Positions 47,031-58,769 of a stretch of DNA of 64,000 bases are shown here, piece by piece. Numbering within the stretch: position 1 is the stretch's first letter; each line of letters opens with the position of its first letter. The DNA is taken from contig NZ_JAPUDY010000008.1 in the NCBI RefSeq assembly GCF_027492855.1, positions 124,001 to 188,000 of the forward strand, given 5' to 3'. Below the pieces are notes generated by a model. The model saw only the letters and a program-made list of their open reading frames with translations, made no database searches and was not told the origin of the DNA. Position numbers and translations under genes: made by a program. The stretch is from Acidovorax sp. GTDB taxonomy: Bacteria > Pseudomonadota > Gammaproteobacteria > Burkholderiales > Burkholderiaceae_C.

Positions 47031-48524
47031 TCAGGTCGCCAGCGCGCGCACCACGGCGTCCGCGCACAGCGCCATCAGGCCACCGGGCAGCAAGCCCAGC
47101 ACCAGAACCAGGGCACCGTTGATGGTCAACACCACGCGCACATCCACAGGGGCAGACACATTCGAGGCTGTCAGAGGCGCATCAAAGTACATGACCTTGA
47201 CCACGCGCAGGTAGTAGAAGGCCCCGATGAGCGACATGATGACCGCGAAGACGGCCATGGCGATGTACAAGCCCTGGCCAGAGGCCAACAGGGCCTGCAG
47301 AACCGAAAGCTTGGCATAGAAGCCCACCATAGGAGGGATACCTGCCATCGAGAACAGACACACCGCCATGACGGCGGCATACAGCGGGCTGCGCTGGTTC
47401 AGGCCAGCGAAGTCAGAGATCTCTTCACTCTCGAAGCCTTCACGTGCCAGCAGCAGGATCACGCCAAACGCGGCCAGGGTGGTCAACACGTAGGTGATGA
47501 CGTAGAACATCGAGGCGCTATAGGCGTTTTCGACCGCCGTGGCATCGACGTTGCCATTCACCACGCCCGACATCAGGCCGAGCAGCACGAAGCCCATCTG
47601 GGAAATCGTCGAATACGCCAACATGCGCTTGAGGTTGGTCTGAGCGATGGCCGCCAGGTTACCCACCAGCAGCGAGCCAATGGCCAGCACCGCCAGCATC
47701 TGCTGCCAATCGATCGCAAGCGGTAGCAGGCCATCCACCAGCAGACGGATGGTGATGGCAAAGGCGGCCAGCTTGGGCGCGCCGCCGATCATCAGCGTGA
47801 CGGCCGTGGGAGCGCCCTGGTACACGTCAGGGATCCACATGTGGAAGGGAACCACACCCAGCTTGAATGCAAGGCCCGCCACCACAAACACGAGGCCGAA
47901 CACCAGCACCTGGTGCTTGATCTGGCCGGTATTGACGGCCTTGAACACCTGGCCGATATCGAGCGAGCCCGTGGCACCGTAAACCATGGACAGGCCATAG
48001 AGCAGAAAGCCGCTGGCCATGGCGCCAAGCACAAAGTACTTCATAGCGGCTTCGGTGGCCGTGGCATTGTCGCGGCGCAGGGCCACCAGCGCGTAGCTCG
48101 ACAGCGTGAGCAGTTCCAGGCCCAGGTAGATCACCAGGAAGTTGTTGCCAGAGATCATGATGAACATGCCCAGCAGCGCAAACATCGACAAGGTGAACAT
48201 CTCGCCGCCGCGCATCATGTCGCGATCGGCCGCATAGGGACGGCCATAGACCAGCGTGACCATCATGGCCACGGTGGCAAAACACTTGAGCCAGTTGCCC
48301 ATGGCATCGCTGACCACCATGTTGCCAAAGCCGTAGAAGGTGTTGCCGCTGCTGGCGTACATGGCCTGCAAGGCGGCCACCACGGCCAGCGTGAGCATGG
48401 TCAGCACATAGGTGCCGGTGCGGCGTGCGCTGTGGACACCCAGATCGACCAGCGCGATGACGCAGGCCATGGTCAACAGCACGATTTCGGGGTAAATCAC
48501 TAGCCAGCTGATGTTGTCAATCAT
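47031..48524 (-). CDS. nuoN: NADH-quinone oxidoreductase subunit N
   Basis: A 497-residue antiporter-like proton-pumping subunit of complex I with about 14 helices. The conserved region around LGLELLTLSSYALVALRRDN, and KLGVVPFHMWIPDVYQGAP carries the key charged residues. It is the last nuo gene. Confidence 0.97.
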   Translation of the reverse strand: MIDNISWLVIYPEIVLLTMACVIALVDLGVHSARRTGTYVLTMLTLAVVAALQAMYASSGNTFYGFGNMVVSDAMGNWLKCFATVAMMVTLVYGRPYAADRDMMRGGEMFTLSMFALLGMFIMISGNNFLVIYLGLELLTLSSYALVALRRDNATATEAAMKYFVLGAMASGFLLYGLSMVYGATGSLDIGQVFKAVNTGQIKHQVLVFGLVFVVAGLAFKLGVVPFHMWIPDVYQGAPTAVTLMIGGAPKLAAFAITIRLLVDGLLPLAIDWQQMLAVLAIGSLLVGNLAAIAQTNLKRMLAYSTISQMGFVLLGLMSGVVNGNVDATAVENAYSASMFYVITYVLTTLAAFGVILLLAREGFESEEISDFAGLNQRSPLYAAVMAVCLFSMAGIPPMVGFYAKLSVLQALLASGQGLYIAMAVFAVIMSLIGAFYYLRVVKVMYFDAPLTASNVSAPVDVRVVLTINGALVLVLGLLPGGLMALCADAVVRALAT

Positions 48525-48548
48525 CTCGAATCTCTCAGTTCAGTCTGG

Positions 48549-50024
48549 TCAGTTCAACTTCGATATGGCGACATGCTTGAGCAGTTCCGCGACCGAAGTG
48601 TCCATCACGTCCGTGAAGGGGCGTGGATACAGGCCCATGGCCAGCACGGCAATCGCCAGCAGCGACATCACGAGGAATTCGCGGCTGTTGATGTCGGTGA
48701 GTTCCTTGACGTGGTCATTGGCTACGGGGCCCAGGTACACGCGCTTGAACATCCACAGGGTATAGGCGGCGCCGAAGATCAGTGCCGTGGCAGAGGCCAG
48801 GCCGATCCAGAAGTTGGCCTTGGTTGCGCCCAGAATCACCATCCACTCGCCCACAAAACCGGCAGTGCCCGGCAGGCCGCAGTTGGCCATGGCGAACAGC
48901 AGCGCAAAGGCCGTGAAGTTGGGCATGGTGTTGACCACGCCACCGTAGGCCGCGATCTCACGGGAATGCACGCGGTCATAAAGCACGCCGATGGACAGGA
49001 ACATCGCGCCCGACACAAAGCCGTGGGCAATCATCTGCACCAGACCGCCAGAGACGCCGAGGTCATTGAAGATGAAGAAGCCCAGGGTCACGAAGCCCAT
49101 GTGCGCCACGGACGAATAAGCCACCAGCTTCTTCATGTCCTTTTGCACCATGGCCACCAAGCCGACATAGATCACTGCGATCAGCGACAGCGCGATCATC
49201 AGCCAGGCCCATTCGCGTGCCGCATCAGGGGCAATGGGCATGGAGAAGCGCAAGAAACCGTAGGCACCGAGCTTGAGCATGATGGCGGCCAGCACGGCCG
49301 AGCCACCGGTAGGCGCTTCCACGTGCACATCGGGCAGCCAAGTGTGCACAGGCCACATCGGCACCTTCACCGCAAAAGCCGCGAAGAAGGCGAAGAACAA
49401 CATCGTCTGGGCGCGGCCGCTCAGCGGCAGTTGGTGCCAGGTGGCGATGTCGAAACTACCGCCCGACTGGTTGTACAGGTAGATCAGCGCGATCAGCATG
49501 AGAAGCGAGCCAAGCAGCGTGTACAGGAAGAACTTGAACGCCGCGTAGATCTTGTTGGGGCCGCCCCAGATACCGATGATCAGGTACATCGGGATCAGCG
49601 TGGCCTCGAAGAACACGTAGAACAGAATGCCGTCGAGCGCGCTGAACACGCCGATCATCAGACCCGAAAGAATCAGGAACGCACCCATGTACTGATTCAC
49701 GCGTTCGGTAATGGACTCCCACGAAGCGATCACCACGATCACAGTGATGAAGGCCGTGAGCGGCACGAACCAGAACGAAATGCCGTCCACGCCCAGGTGG
49801 TAGTGCACGTTGAAGCGTTCGATCCAGGCTGCTTTCTCGACAAACTGCATGGCGGCAGTGCCCAGCTTGAAGCCATCGTACAAAGGCAGCGTGACCAGAA
49901 AACCGATCAGCGCACCCAGCAAAGCCAGCCAACGCACGGCACGTGCATGCTCATCCCGCCCAATGGCAAGCAGCAGCACACCGAAGGCAATCGGTGTCCA
50001 GATTGCAAGACTCAACAGACCCAT
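48549..50024 (-). CDS. nuoM: NADH-quinone oxidoreductase subunit M
   Basis: A 491-residue antiporter-like subunit with 14 helices. Blocks such as FFEATLIPMYLIIGIWGG and VKVPMWPVHTWLPDVHVEAP contain the conserved Glu and Lys of the proton path. It lies between nuoL and nuoN. Confidence 0.97.
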   Translation of the reverse strand: MGLLSLAIWTPIAFGVLLLAIGRDEHARAVRWLALLGALIGFLVTLPLYDGFKLGTAAMQFVEKAAWIERFNVHYHLGVDGISFWFVPLTAFITVIVVIASWESITERVNQYMGAFLILSGLMIGVFSALDGILFYVFFEATLIPMYLIIGIWGGPNKIYAAFKFFLYTLLGSLLMLIALIYLYNQSGGSFDIATWHQLPLSGRAQTMLFFAFFAAFAVKVPMWPVHTWLPDVHVEAPTGGSAVLAAIMLKLGAYGFLRFSMPIAPDAAREWAWLMIALSLIAVIYVGLVAMVQKDMKKLVAYSSVAHMGFVTLGFFIFNDLGVSGGLVQMIAHGFVSGAMFLSIGVLYDRVHSREIAAYGGVVNTMPNFTAFALLFAMANCGLPGTAGFVGEWMVILGATKANFWIGLASATALIFGAAYTLWMFKRVYLGPVANDHVKELTDINSREFLVMSLLAIAVLAMGLYPRPFTDVMDTSVAELLKHVAISKLN

Positions 50025-50036
50025 TTGTTGTTTTCC

Positions 50037-52076
50037 TTATTTGATGAGCTGCATGAAAGCGTCGCCCCAGACAAACCAGGTCATCAGCACGAAGACACCC
50101 AGGATCATCACCAACGCGTAGTGGAAGATAAAACCAGACTGCAGCCAACGGACGACGCCGGAAACTCCGCGTACCAGCTTCCAGGAGCCATTGACCAGAG
50201 CACCATCGATGATGGCCTGATCGCCGCCCTTCCAGAGACCAACGCCCAGCGCCCGGGCACCACGGGCCAGGATGTTCTCGTTGATCCAGTCAAGGTAGTA
50301 CTTGTTCTCGAGCAGCGTATAGATCGGCATGCAGGCGCGCTTGATAGCCGCAGGCAGCGCCGGATTCACCATGTACATGTAGTACGACAGGGCCACGCCA
50401 GCCACCGCCAGCCAAAACGGTGCGGTCTGAAGACCGTGCAGCGCCATGGCCACCGGGCCGTGGAATATTTCGGCCAGCTTCGCCATCGCAGGGTGCTTTG
50501 CGGCATCGACAAAGATCACGTCCTTGAAGAAATCGCCAAACAACATGGGCTGGATGAACATGAAACCCACCACCACCGAAGGGATCGCCAACAGCACCAG
50601 AGGCACCGTCACCACCCACGGCGATTCATGCGGTTCGTGGTGGTCATCGTGGCCGTGACCATGGTGATCATCGTGGTGTGCGTCTGGATTCTGGTCGTAG
50701 CGCTCCTTGCCGTGGAAAACCAGGAAGTACATGCGGAACGAATAGAACGCCGTGATGAACACGCCAGCCAACACGGCAAAGTGCGCAAAACCAGCTGCAG
50801 GCAAGTGGCTGAAGTGCACGGCCTCGATGATGCTGTCCTTGGAGTAGAAACCCGAGAACAGGGGCGTGCCGATCAGTGCGAGCGAACCGAGTAGCGAAGT
50901 GATCCACGTGATAGGCATGTACTTGCGCACGCCGCCCATCCACCGGATGTCCTGGTTGTGGTGCATGCCCATGATGACGGAGCCGGCACCGAGGAACAAC
51001 AGCGCCTTGAAGAAAGCGTGAGTCATCAGGTGGAACACCGCGACCGAGTAGGCCGAAGCACCCAGCGCCACGGTCATGTAGCCCAGCTGCGACAGCGTGG
51101 AATAAGCCACCACGCGCTTGATGTCGTTCTGGATGATGCCCAGGAAACCCATGAACAGCGCCGTGATGGCACCGATCACCAGGATGAAGTTGAGCGCGGT
51201 GTCCGACAGCTCGAACAGCGGCGACATGCGCGACACCATGAAGATACCGGCAGTCACCATGGTGGCTGCGTGGATCAGCGCCGAGATGGGGGTCGGGCCT
51301 TCCATCGAATCAGGCAGCCAGACGTGCAGCGGGAACTGGGCGGATTTGCCCATGGCGCCGATGAACAGGCAGATGCAGATAACGGTGATCAACATCCAGT
51401 CGGTGCCGGGGAATGGCAGGCCGCCCAACTCACCCGACTTGGCGAAAATTTCGCTGTAGTTCAGCGTGCCGGTGTAGGCGGCAATCAGGCCAATGCCCAG
51501 AATGAAACCGAAGTCACCCACACGGTTGACCAGGAAGGCCTTCATGTTGGCAAAGATGGCCGTGGGCTTGTTGAACCAGAAACCGATCAGCAGATAAGAC
51601 ACCAGGCCCACGGCTTCCCAGCCGAAGAACAGCTGCAGCAGGTTGTTGCTCATCACCAGCATGAGCATGGAGAACGTGAACAGCGAGATGTAGGAGAAGA
51701 AGCGGTTGTAGCCGTCGTCCTCTTCCATGTAGCCGATGGTGTAGATGTGCACCATCAGCGACACGAAGGTCACCACCACCATCATCATGGCGGTGAGGCT
51801 GTCCACCATGAAGCCCACTTCCATTTTCAGGCCGCCCACCACCATCCAGGTGTAGAGCGTCTCATTGAAGCGGGCGCCATCCAGGGCCACGCTCTTGAGC
51901 GTCATGGCCGACAGGATGAAGGCCACCAGCACCCCAAGGATCGTGAGGGTGTGGCTCAGGCGGCGGCCAATCCAGTTACCACCAAAGGTCGTACCAAAGA
52001 TACCGGCCAGCAAGGCGCCCGCCAGCGGAGCCAGCGGCACGGCCAGGAGCGTTGAAGCAGAGAGGGTTTGACTCAT
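50037..52076 (-). CDS. nuoL: NADH-quinone oxidoreductase subunit L
   Basis: A 679-residue subunit carrying antiporter-like helices and the long lateral helix that ties the membrane arm together. WEAVGLVSYLLIGFW and SAQFPLHVWLPDSMEGPTP are conserved. A His/Asp-rich stretch (HHDDHHGHGHDDHHEPH) at about residues 464-482 lies in a loop and is unusual. It overlaps nothing and is followed by nuoM. Confidence 0.97.
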   Translation of the reverse strand: MSQTLSASTLLAVPLAPLAGALLAGIFGTTFGGNWIGRRLSHTLTILGVLVAFILSAMTLKSVALDGARFNETLYTWMVVGGLKMEVGFMVDSLTAMMMVVVTFVSLMVHIYTIGYMEEDDGYNRFFSYISLFTFSMLMLVMSNNLLQLFFGWEAVGLVSYLLIGFWFNKPTAIFANMKAFLVNRVGDFGFILGIGLIAAYTGTLNYSEIFAKSGELGGLPFPGTDWMLITVICICLFIGAMGKSAQFPLHVWLPDSMEGPTPISALIHAATMVTAGIFMVSRMSPLFELSDTALNFILVIGAITALFMGFLGIIQNDIKRVVAYSTLSQLGYMTVALGASAYSVAVFHLMTHAFFKALLFLGAGSVIMGMHHNQDIRWMGGVRKYMPITWITSLLGSLALIGTPLFSGFYSKDSIIEAVHFSHLPAAGFAHFAVLAGVFITAFYSFRMYFLVFHGKERYDQNPDAHHDDHHGHGHDDHHEPHESPWVVTVPLVLLAIPSVVVGFMFIQPMLFGDFFKDVIFVDAAKHPAMAKLAEIFHGPVAMALHGLQTAPFWLAVAGVALSYYMYMVNPALPAAIKRACMPIYTLLENKYYLDWINENILARGARALGVGLWKGGDQAIIDGALVNGSWKLVRGVSGVVRWLQSGFIFHYALVMILGVFVLMTWFVWGDAFMQLIK

Positions 52077-52107
52077 TCTTGAGAACCTTGGGAATACTGG
52101 TGACTCA

Positions 52108-52416
52108 TCAGCCCTTGAGGGTGTTGAGGTCTTCCGCGTTGATGCTGGACTTGTTGCGGAACAGCAGCACCAGGATGGCCAGACCGATGGCGGACTCGGC
52201 AGCCGCCACCGTCAGGATGAAGAACACGAACACCTGGCCGTGCATGTCACCCAGGTAGTGGGAAAACGCCACGAAATTCATGTTCACGGCCAGCAGCATC
52301 AACTCGATCGCCATCAGCAGCACGATCAGGTTCTTGCGATTGAGAAAGATCCCGATCACTGCCAGCGCGAACAGCATCGCACCCAGGGAGAGAAAATGGC
52401 CCAAAGTCAGCGTCAT
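52108..52416 (-). CDS. nuoK: NADH-quinone oxidoreductase subunit K
   Basis: A 102-residue three-helix subunit of the proton path. Conserved Glu residues lie in [12 protein letters not shown] and [13 protein letters not shown]. Overlaps the end of nuoJ by 4 bp. Confidence 0.97.
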   Translation of the reverse strand: MTLTLGHFLSLGAMLFALAVIGIFLNRKNLIVLLMAIELMLLAVNMNFVAFSHYLGDMHGQVFVFFILTVAAAESAIGLAILVLLFRNKSSINAEDLNTLKG

Positions 52417-53081
52417 GCTTTTTTCTCCTCGGCAACAGGTTCTGCGGGCACCTCAGGCGCAGCCTTCTGGGTTACAGCCACCTTCACCACCTCCAGGCGA
52501 TCGCTGGCGCGCACGCGGACCTGCTGCGAAGGATTGATGGCCTTGCTGTCCTTGCGCTGGCGCAGCGTCAACGCAATGGCGGCAATCATCGCAACCAGCA
52601 GAATCACCGCAGCGATTTCCACGGGATACAGGTACTGGGTGTAAAGCAGCTTGCCCAGCGCCTTGGTGTTCGAATACTGGACCACCTGCCCTGCCGCATC
52701 CACCACCACGGCGACCGCCTTGGGCTCGTCCATGCCTCGGAAGCCGCTCATCAGCACAGCGGCCATTTCGAGGGCGATCAGTGCACCCACGGTTGCAGCC
52801 AGGGGAAAGTGCTTCCAGAAGCCCTTGCGCACGGTGTCGATATGGATGTCCAGCATCATCACCACGAACAGGAAAAGCACCATCACCGCGCCCAGATACA
52901 CCAGCACCAGGGCAATGGCCAGGAACTCGGCCTTGAGCAGCAACCACACGGCCGCCGCCTGCGAGAACGCGAGGATGAGATAGAGCACCGCATGCACAGG
53001 GTTGCGCGCAGTGATCACCCGGAAGGCCGCAAACAGCAGCACCACCGAGAAGAGATAGAAGAAACCAGTCTTGGCGTCCAT
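52413..53081 (-). CDS. nuoJ: NADH-quinone oxidoreductase subunit J
   Basis: A 222-residue membrane subunit with five helices; the helix-3 region ([18 protein letters not shown]) includes the pi-bulge area. The C-terminal tail (residues 190-222) is long, Ala/Glu-rich and variable. Overlaps nuoK by ATGA. Confidence 0.96.
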   Translation of the reverse strand: MDAKTGFFYLFSVVLLFAAFRVITARNPVHAVLYLILAFSQAAAVWLLLKAEFLAIALVLVYLGAVMVLFLFVVMMLDIHIDTVRKGFWKHFPLAATVGALIALEMAAVLMSGFRGMDEPKAVAVVVDAAGQVVQYSNTKALGKLLYTQYLYPVEIAAVILLVAMIAAIALTLRQRKDSKAINPSQQVRVRASDRLEVVKVAVTQKAAPEVPAEPVAEEKKA

Positions 53082-53131
53082 GAATCGGGTCTTTATAGAA
53101 AGTCTGGCAAAGAGGCAGGGGTTACCACCGC

Positions 53132-53644
53132 TCAGCGGTATTTGGCATCCGCAGCCTTGGCCGCCGCAATTTCGCCTTCATACCGGTCGCCAACGGCCAA
53201 CAGCATGTCCTTCGTGAAATACAGGTCGCCACGCTTTTCACCGTGGTATTCGAAGATGTGCGTCTCGACGATGGAGTCCACCGGGCAGCTCTCTTCGCAG
53301 AATCCGCAGAAGATGCATTTGGTCAGGTCGATGTCGTAGCGCGTGGTGCGGCGGGAGCCGTCAGCGCGCACATCCGATTCAATCGTGATGGCCATGGCGG
53401 GGCACACCGCCTCGCACAGTTTGCAGGCAATACAACGCTCTTCGCCATTGTCATAACGGCGCAGGGCATGCAGACCACGAAAACGCGGCGACAGGGGTGT
53501 CTTTTCTTCAGGAAACTGCACGGTCACCTTGCGGCGAAAGGCATAGCGGCCCGTGAGGGCCATGCCCTTGAGCAGCTCCACGAGCATGAAGCTCTTGAAG
53601 AAATCCTTGAACGAAAAAGGTGCGGCAGCAACAGCAGCAGTCAT
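53132..53644 (-). CDS. nuoI: NADH-quinone oxidoreductase subunit I
   Basis: A 170-residue peripheral subunit carrying two [4Fe-4S] clusters (N6a, N6b). Ligand motifs are [12 protein letters not shown] and [12 protein letters not shown]. Confidence 0.97.
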   Translation of the reverse strand: MTAAVAAAPFSFKDFFKSFMLVELLKGMALTGRYAFRRKVTVQFPEEKTPLSPRFRGLHALRRYDNGEERCIACKLCEAVCPAMAITIESDVRADGSRRTTRYDIDLTKCIFCGFCEESCPVDSIVETHIFEYHGEKRGDLYFTKDMLLAVGDRYEGEIAAAKAADAKYR

Positions 53645-53659
53645 TTGTGGTGTCCCCGC

Positions 53660-54742
53660 TTATTTCCAGATATTCCAAGGCGAGAGCAACCACCCGCCGA
53701 CAAACAGCAAATACACCAGCGTGACCGGGATGAAGATCTTCCAGCCCAGGCGCATGATCTGGTCATAACGGAACCGGGGGAAAGTCGCCCGGATCCAGAT
53801 GAACATGGACACCACGAGGAAGGTCTTGAGGCCCAGCCAGATCCAGCCCGGAATCCAGTTGAACACGGCGCTGTCGATGGGCGAGAGCCAGCCGCCCAGG
53901 AACATGAGCGCGGCCAGAATGGACACGAGCCACATGCTGGCGTATTCGGCCAGAAAGAAGATCGCGAAACCCATGCCCGAATACTCGACCATGTGGCCAG
54001 CCACGATTTCGGCCTCGCCTTCCACCACGTCGAACGGGTGGCGGTTGGTTTCGGCCACGCCGGAGATCAGGTACACCAGGAAGATGGGCAACAGCGGCAG
54101 CCAGTTCCACGACAGGAAGGTCAGCCCCTTGTCGGCAGCCATGCCACGGCCCTGCCCCATCACGATCTCGGTCAGGTTCATGCTACCCGACACCATGATC
54201 ACGACGAGGAAACAGAAGCCCATGGCGATTTCGTAGCTCACCATCTGGGCGGATGCACGCAGAGCGCCCAGGAAGGCGTACTTGGAGTTCGATGCCCAGC
54301 CCGCGATGATCACACCGTACACCTCAATCGAGGTAATGGCCATCACCAGCAACAAACCGGCGTTGACATTGGCAAGGGCTACATCGGGACCAAAGGGAAT
54401 CGCCACCCAGGCGGCCAGTGCGGGCATGATGGCCATCACAGGGCCGAGAACAAACAGCCCCTTGCTCGCAGCGGTGGGCTGGATGATTTCCTTGGTCAGC
54501 AGCTTCAGCGCATCGGCAATGGGCTGCAGCAGACCCAGCGGTCCTACACGATTGGGGCCGTGGCGCACTTGCATGAAGCCCAGCAGCTTGCGCTCCCACA
54601 ACGTGAGGTAGGCCACTGCACCCATCAGGGGAGCCAGAATGCAGACGATCTTGATCAAAATCCAGAGCACCGGCCAGACGATGGCGGTCCACCAGCCAAA
54701 GGAAAGCAGGTTCAGGCCCGCGTTATAGATCGCGTCGATCAT
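53660..54742 (-). CDS. nuoH: NADH-quinone oxidoreductase subunit H
   Basis: A 360-residue membrane subunit at the quinone site. Conserved parts are [20 protein letters not shown] and the [15 protein letters not shown] loop. Its start overlaps the nuoG stop by ATGA. Confidence 0.97.
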   Translation of the reverse strand: MIDAIYNAGLNLLSFGWWTAIVWPVLWILIKIVCILAPLMGAVAYLTLWERKLLGFMQVRHGPNRVGPLGLLQPIADALKLLTKEIIQPTAASKGLFVLGPVMAIMPALAAWVAIPFGPDVALANVNAGLLLVMAITSIEVYGVIIAGWASNSKYAFLGALRASAQMVSYEIAMGFCFLVVIMVSGSMNLTEIVMGQGRGMAADKGLTFLSWNWLPLLPIFLVYLISGVAETNRHPFDVVEGEAEIVAGHMVEYSGMGFAIFFLAEYASMWLVSILAALMFLGGWLSPIDSAVFNWIPGWIWLGLKTFLVVSMFIWIRATFPRFRYDQIMRLGWKIFIPVTLVYLLFVGGWLLSPWNIWK

Positions 54743-56874
54743 GCGGCCTCTCCTTCACGTGCCATGCGCGCGTCGGCTGTGAGCTGCAGCGACGTGGAAC
54801 GGCGCACCAGGCCGTCGAGTTGATAAATGGATGCGACCACGGGCTCGCCGACCACCACCACCGCAGCAGGCGCCGCCGCCTTCACAGCGTTGGACAACTG
54901 TTCGGCAGGCAATTGCGTGACGGTGCCTGCTGGCGCATTCGTGGCACGAGCCAGCACATCCTGCGAGGCATCGAAATCGAAACCAGACACACCCAACAGG
55001 TTGGCCAGCACGCGCAGAACCTTCCACGCGGGGCGGGTATCACCCAGGGGGCGCACCACGGCATGGAAGCTCTGCAGACGGCCTTCGGCGTTGATGAAAC
55101 TGCCCGATGTTTCGGTGAATGGGGCAATTGGCAACAAGACGTCACTGAACTCCATGTTGGCCTTGAAGGGGCTCAAAGTGACCACCATCTCTGCACCAGC
55201 CAGGGCCGCTGCGGCTTTGGCACCAGCCGCCGAATCGTCAACCGGCTCGGTGTTGAGCAACAAGGCCGCCTTCAAACCACCGGAGAGCATTTGACCTGCA
55301 TTCAGGCCACCGTTGACAGGGTGGGCGCCCACAAACTGTGCGCCCACGGTGTTGGCAGCTTCCGTCAGATAACCAACGGTCGCGCCGGTGTTCTCGGCGA
55401 TCCAGTTGGCAAGCGCCAGCAATTGTGTGGCATGCGCATGGTGCGCCGCGGCATTGCCCAGCAACACGGCCTTGCGCTCACCACCCAGCAGCGAACGTGC
55501 AATGGCCTGTGCGGCCTCGTCCGCTGGAGCTGCGCCCTCGGGTGCGGCAATGCCTTTTTCCTGGGCCACAGCGGAAGCGATACCACCCAGTGCATGAACC
55601 CACTGTCCGACAGGCTGCGTCACCCATTGCTGGACCGGCAGCGCCCAGTCATGGACATTGGAATCCACTGCATTGACCTGGCAGCCATGGCGTGCAGCCT
55701 GGCGAATGCGCTGGGCGAACAACGGATGGTCCTTGCGCAAGTTGGAACCCACCACCAGCACACGTTGCAGCGTGGACAGCGAAGCGATCGACGTACCCAA
55801 CCAACGGATACCTTCAGGGGCCACAAATTCAGCGTTACGCAGGCGGTAGTCAATGTTGTCGCTACCGATACCGCGCACCAGCGCAGCCGCCAGGTACAGC
55901 TCTTCAAGCGTGCTGTGCGGGCTGACCAGGGCTCCGATGCTGTTGGCACCGTGGTCGTTCTTGATGTTCTTCAGACCGTTGGCCACGTACTCCAGCGCAG
56001 TCTGCCAATCGACTTCCTTCCACACACCGCCCTGCTTGAGCATGGGCTGCGTCAGTCGGTCTTCGCCATTGAGCGCTTCATAAGAGAAGCGGTCGCGGTC
56101 GGCGATCCAGCATTCGTTGACGGCTTCGTTTTCCAAGGGAACCACGCGCATCACCTTGTGGTTCTTGACCTGGACAATCAGGTTGGAGCCGGTCGAGTCG
56201 TGCGGGCTCACCGAGCGGCGGCGCGACAACTCCCAAGTGCGGGCGCTGTAGCGGAAAGGCTTGCTGGTCAGGGCACCGACGGGGCAGATGTCGATCATGT
56301 TGCCCGACAGCTCGGAATCCACCGTATCGCCCGTGACCGTGGTGATCTCGGAGTGCTCGCCACGATGGATCATCCCGAGCTCCATCACACCGGCCACTTC
56401 CTGGCCAAAGCGCACGCAGCGGGTGCAGTGGATGCAGCGGCTCATTTCCTGCATGGAAATCAGCGGACCCACGTCCTTGACAGGCACCACGCGCTTTTCT
56501 TCTTCGTAGCGCGAAGAAGAGCCGCCATAGCCCACAGCCAAATCCTGCAACTGGCACTCACCACCCTGGTCGCAGATGGGGCAGTCCAGCGGGTGGTTGA
56601 TCAGCAGGAATTCCATGACCGACTGCTGGGCCTTGATGGCCTTGTCGCTCTTGGTGCGCACGATCATGCCCTGCGTCACAGGGGTGGCGCAGGCAGGCAT
56701 AGGTTTGGGGGCCTTTTCCACGTCCACCAGGCACATGCGGCAGTTGGCGGCGATGGAAAGCTTCTTGTGGTAGCAGAAATGGGGAATGTAGGTGCCGGCC
56801 TTTTCGGCTGCATGCATCACCATGCAGCCTTCAGCGACTTCTACCTTCTGCCCGTCGAGTTCGATTTCAACCAT
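54739..56874 (-). CDS. nuoG: NADH-quinone oxidoreductase subunit G
   Basis: A 711-residue iron-sulfur subunit in the NADH dehydrogenase arm. The N-terminal part carries the N1b [2Fe-2S] ligands ([15 protein letters not shown]), the [14 protein letters not shown] motif, and [13 protein letters not shown] with IDICPVGAL for [4Fe-4S] clusters. The C-terminal molybdopterin-oxidoreductase-like domain is less conserved and does not bind the cofactor. Confidence 0.96.
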   Translation of the reverse strand: MVEIELDGQKVEVAEGCMVMHAAEKAGTYIPHFCYHKKLSIAANCRMCLVDVEKAPKPMPACATPVTQGMIVRTKSDKAIKAQQSVMEFLLINHPLDCPICDQGGECQLQDLAVGYGGSSSRYEEEKRVVPVKDVGPLISMQEMSRCIHCTRCVRFGQEVAGVMELGMIHRGEHSEITTVTGDTVDSELSGNMIDICPVGALTSKPFRYSARTWELSRRRSVSPHDSTGSNLIVQVKNHKVMRVVPLENEAVNECWIADRDRFSYEALNGEDRLTQPMLKQGGVWKEVDWQTALEYVANGLKNIKNDHGANSIGALVSPHSTLEELYLAAALVRGIGSDNIDYRLRNAEFVAPEGIRWLGTSIASLSTLQRVLVVGSNLRKDHPLFAQRIRQAARHGCQVNAVDSNVHDWALPVQQWVTQPVGQWVHALGGIASAVAQEKGIAAPEGAAPADEAAQAIARSLLGGERKAVLLGNAAAHHAHATQLLALANWIAENTGATVGYLTEAANTVGAQFVGAHPVNGGLNAGQMLSGGLKAALLLNTEPVDDSAAGAKAAAALAGAEMVVTLSPFKANMEFSDVLLPIAPFTETSGSFINAEGRLQSFHAVVRPLGDTRPAWKVLRVLANLLGVSGFDFDASQDVLARATNAPAGTVTQLPAEQLSNAVKAAAPAAVVVVGEPVVASIYQLDGLVRRSTSLQLTADARMAREGEAA

Positions 56875-56889
56875 ATGCGTTTCTCGCGA

Positions 56890-58248
56890 TCAGGCAGGGG
56901 TGGACGCCTGAGGGGTCTTCTCTTGGCGGATCAGCGCTTCGAATTCGGGACGGAAGTGCTTGATCATGGCGCGCACCGGCATGGCCGCTGCGTCACCCAG
57001 CGCACAAATGGTGCGCCCCTGAATGTTGTCTGCCACCGAGTTGAGCAAGTTCAGGTCGCCATCGCGCCCCTGGCCATGCTGGATCCGATCAATGACGCGC
57101 CACATCCAGCCCGTGCCTTCGCGACACGGCGTGCATTGGCCACAGGATTCGTGCGAATAGAAGTACGACAGGCGCAGCAGGCTCTCGACCATGCTGCGGG
57201 AGTCATCCATCACGATGACAGCGCCAGAACCCAGCATGGAGCCCGCCTTGGCGATGGAATCGTAGTCCATCGTGCATTCCATGATGATGGACGCTGGCAG
57301 CACCGGGGCAGACGAGCCGCCAGGGATCACTGCCTTAAGCTGGCGGCCCTTGCGCACGCCACCGGCCAATTCGAGCAGCTTGGAAAACGGCGTACCGAGC
57401 GGGATCTCGTAGTTGCCGGGCTTTTCCACGTCGCCGGAGACCGAGAAAATCTTGGTACCACCGTTGTTGGGCTTGCCGCATTCGAGGTAGGCAGCGCCAC
57501 CATTGCGAATGATCCATGGCACCGCGGCAAAGGTCTCGGTGTTGTTGATGGTGGTGGGCTTGCCGTAAAGGCCAAAACTTGCCGGAAATGGCGGCTTGAA
57601 GCGCGGCTGGCCCTTCTTACCCTCCAGCGATTCGAGCAGCGCAGTCTCTTCGCCGCAAATGTATGCGCCGAAGCCGTGCGCCGCGTGCAGCTGGAAACTG
57701 AAGTTGCTGCCCAGGATTTTGTCGCCCAGGTAGCCCGCAGCGCGCGCTTCTTCCAGTGCGGCTTCAAAGCGATCGTAGGTCTGGAAGATCTCACCGTGGA
57801 TGTAGTTGTAGCCCACGGAGATGCCCATCGCATAGGCCGCGATGATCATGCCTTCGATGACGATGTGCGGGTTGAACTGCAGGATGTCGCGGTCCTTGCA
57901 GGTGCCCGGCTCGCCCTCGTCGGAGTTGCACACCAGGTATTTCTGACCAGGAAACGAGCGGGGCATGAAGCTCCACTTGAGGCCGGTGGGGAAGCCCGCA
58001 CCGCCGCGACCGCGCAGGCCCGATTCCTTGACGGTGGCGATCACCTGGTCCTGGGTGAGGCCTTCGCCTTCACCCTGCGCCAGGATCTTGCGCAGCGCGG
58101 CGTAGCCGCCACGCGCTTCATAGTCTTTGATGCTCCAGTTCGTGCCGTCCAGGCCTGCAACGATCTGCGGGTTGATATGGCGGTCGTGGAAGCAGGTCTG
58201 AACGCCCGTGGCTTGGAACTGCGAGAGGATCTGTGCAGCGCTGGTCAT
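56890..58248 (-). CDS. nuoF: NADH-quinone oxidoreductase subunit F
   Basis: A 452-residue subunit that binds NADH, FMN and the N3 [4Fe-4S] cluster. [30 protein letters not shown] and [13 protein letters not shown] are the key motifs. The start at 58248 overlaps the nuoE stop by 4 bp. Confidence 0.97.
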   Translation of the reverse strand: MTSAAQILSQFQATGVQTCFHDRHINPQIVAGLDGTNWSIKDYEARGGYAALRKILAQGEGEGLTQDQVIATVKESGLRGRGGAGFPTGLKWSFMPRSFPGQKYLVCNSDEGEPGTCKDRDILQFNPHIVIEGMIIAAYAMGISVGYNYIHGEIFQTYDRFEAALEEARAAGYLGDKILGSNFSFQLHAAHGFGAYICGEETALLESLEGKKGQPRFKPPFPASFGLYGKPTTINNTETFAAVPWIIRNGGAAYLECGKPNNGGTKIFSVSGDVEKPGNYEIPLGTPFSKLLELAGGVRKGRQLKAVIPGGSSAPVLPASIIMECTMDYDSIAKAGSMLGSGAVIVMDDSRSMVESLLRLSYFYSHESCGQCTPCREGTGWMWRVIDRIQHGQGRDGDLNLLNSVADNIQGRTICALGDAAAMPVRAMIKHFRPEFEALIRQEKTPQASTPA

Positions 58249-58769
58249 GCTTGTCCTTCCGCAGCGCGAAGCCCGTCCACCAACTGGTCGAGCTTGTCGT
58301 TGTCCATGAAACTGCACATGGTGCGGTCGTTGACCAACATCACGGGTGCATCGGCACAGGCCCCCAGACACTCGCACTGCTGCAGAGTGAACAGGCCGTC
58401 CTGCGTGGTCTCGCCCATGCTCACACCCAGCTTCTTTTCGAGATGGTGCAGCGCTTTCTGGCCATCGCGCAACTGGCAAGGTAGGTTGGTACAGACATTG
58501 AGCTTGTACTTGCCAGTCGGTTGCTGGTTGTACATGTTGTAGAACGTGGTGACTTCGTGCACCGCGATCTGGGGCATACCCAGATAGTCTGCGATCACGG
58601 CCTCGCTCTCGACACTGACCCAGCCCAGCTCTTGCTGCACGATAGACAAACAGGCCATCACGGCGGACTGCGCCTGTTCGGGTGGATATTTGGCTACTTC
58701 GCGCGCAAACCGAGCCAGCGTGGCCTCGGTGATGACAGCGGTCTGGTTCTTCGATTCGGTACTACTCAT
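58245..58769 (-). CDS. nuoE: NADH-quinone oxidoreductase subunit E
   Basis: A 174-residue thioredoxin-fold subunit with the N1a [2Fe-2S] ligands CTNLPC and CLGAC. It overlaps nuoD and nuoF by 4 bp at each end, indicating translational coupling. Confidence 0.97.
   Translation of the reverse strand: MSSTESKNQTAVITEATLARFAREVAKYPPEQAQSAVMACLSIVQQELGWVSVESEAVIADYLGMPQIAVHEVTTFYNMYNQQPTGKYKLNVCTNLPCQLRDGQKALHHLEKKLGVSMGETTQDGLFTLQQCECLGACADAPVMLVNDRTMCSFMDNDKLDQLVDGLRAAEGQA

Noticed and set aside
48573-50894. A long open frame opposite nuoM and part of nuoL
   Set aside because: Same reason: antisense to nuo genes, His/Gln-rich composition and no ribosome binding site.
54820-58542. A very long open frame on the + strand opposite nuoG and nuoF (over 1,200 codons)
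   Set aside because: It is antisense to two certain genes. Long antisense frames are common in GC-rich DNA because stop codons are rare there, and the sequence looks like a shadow (His- and Arg-rich, no family).
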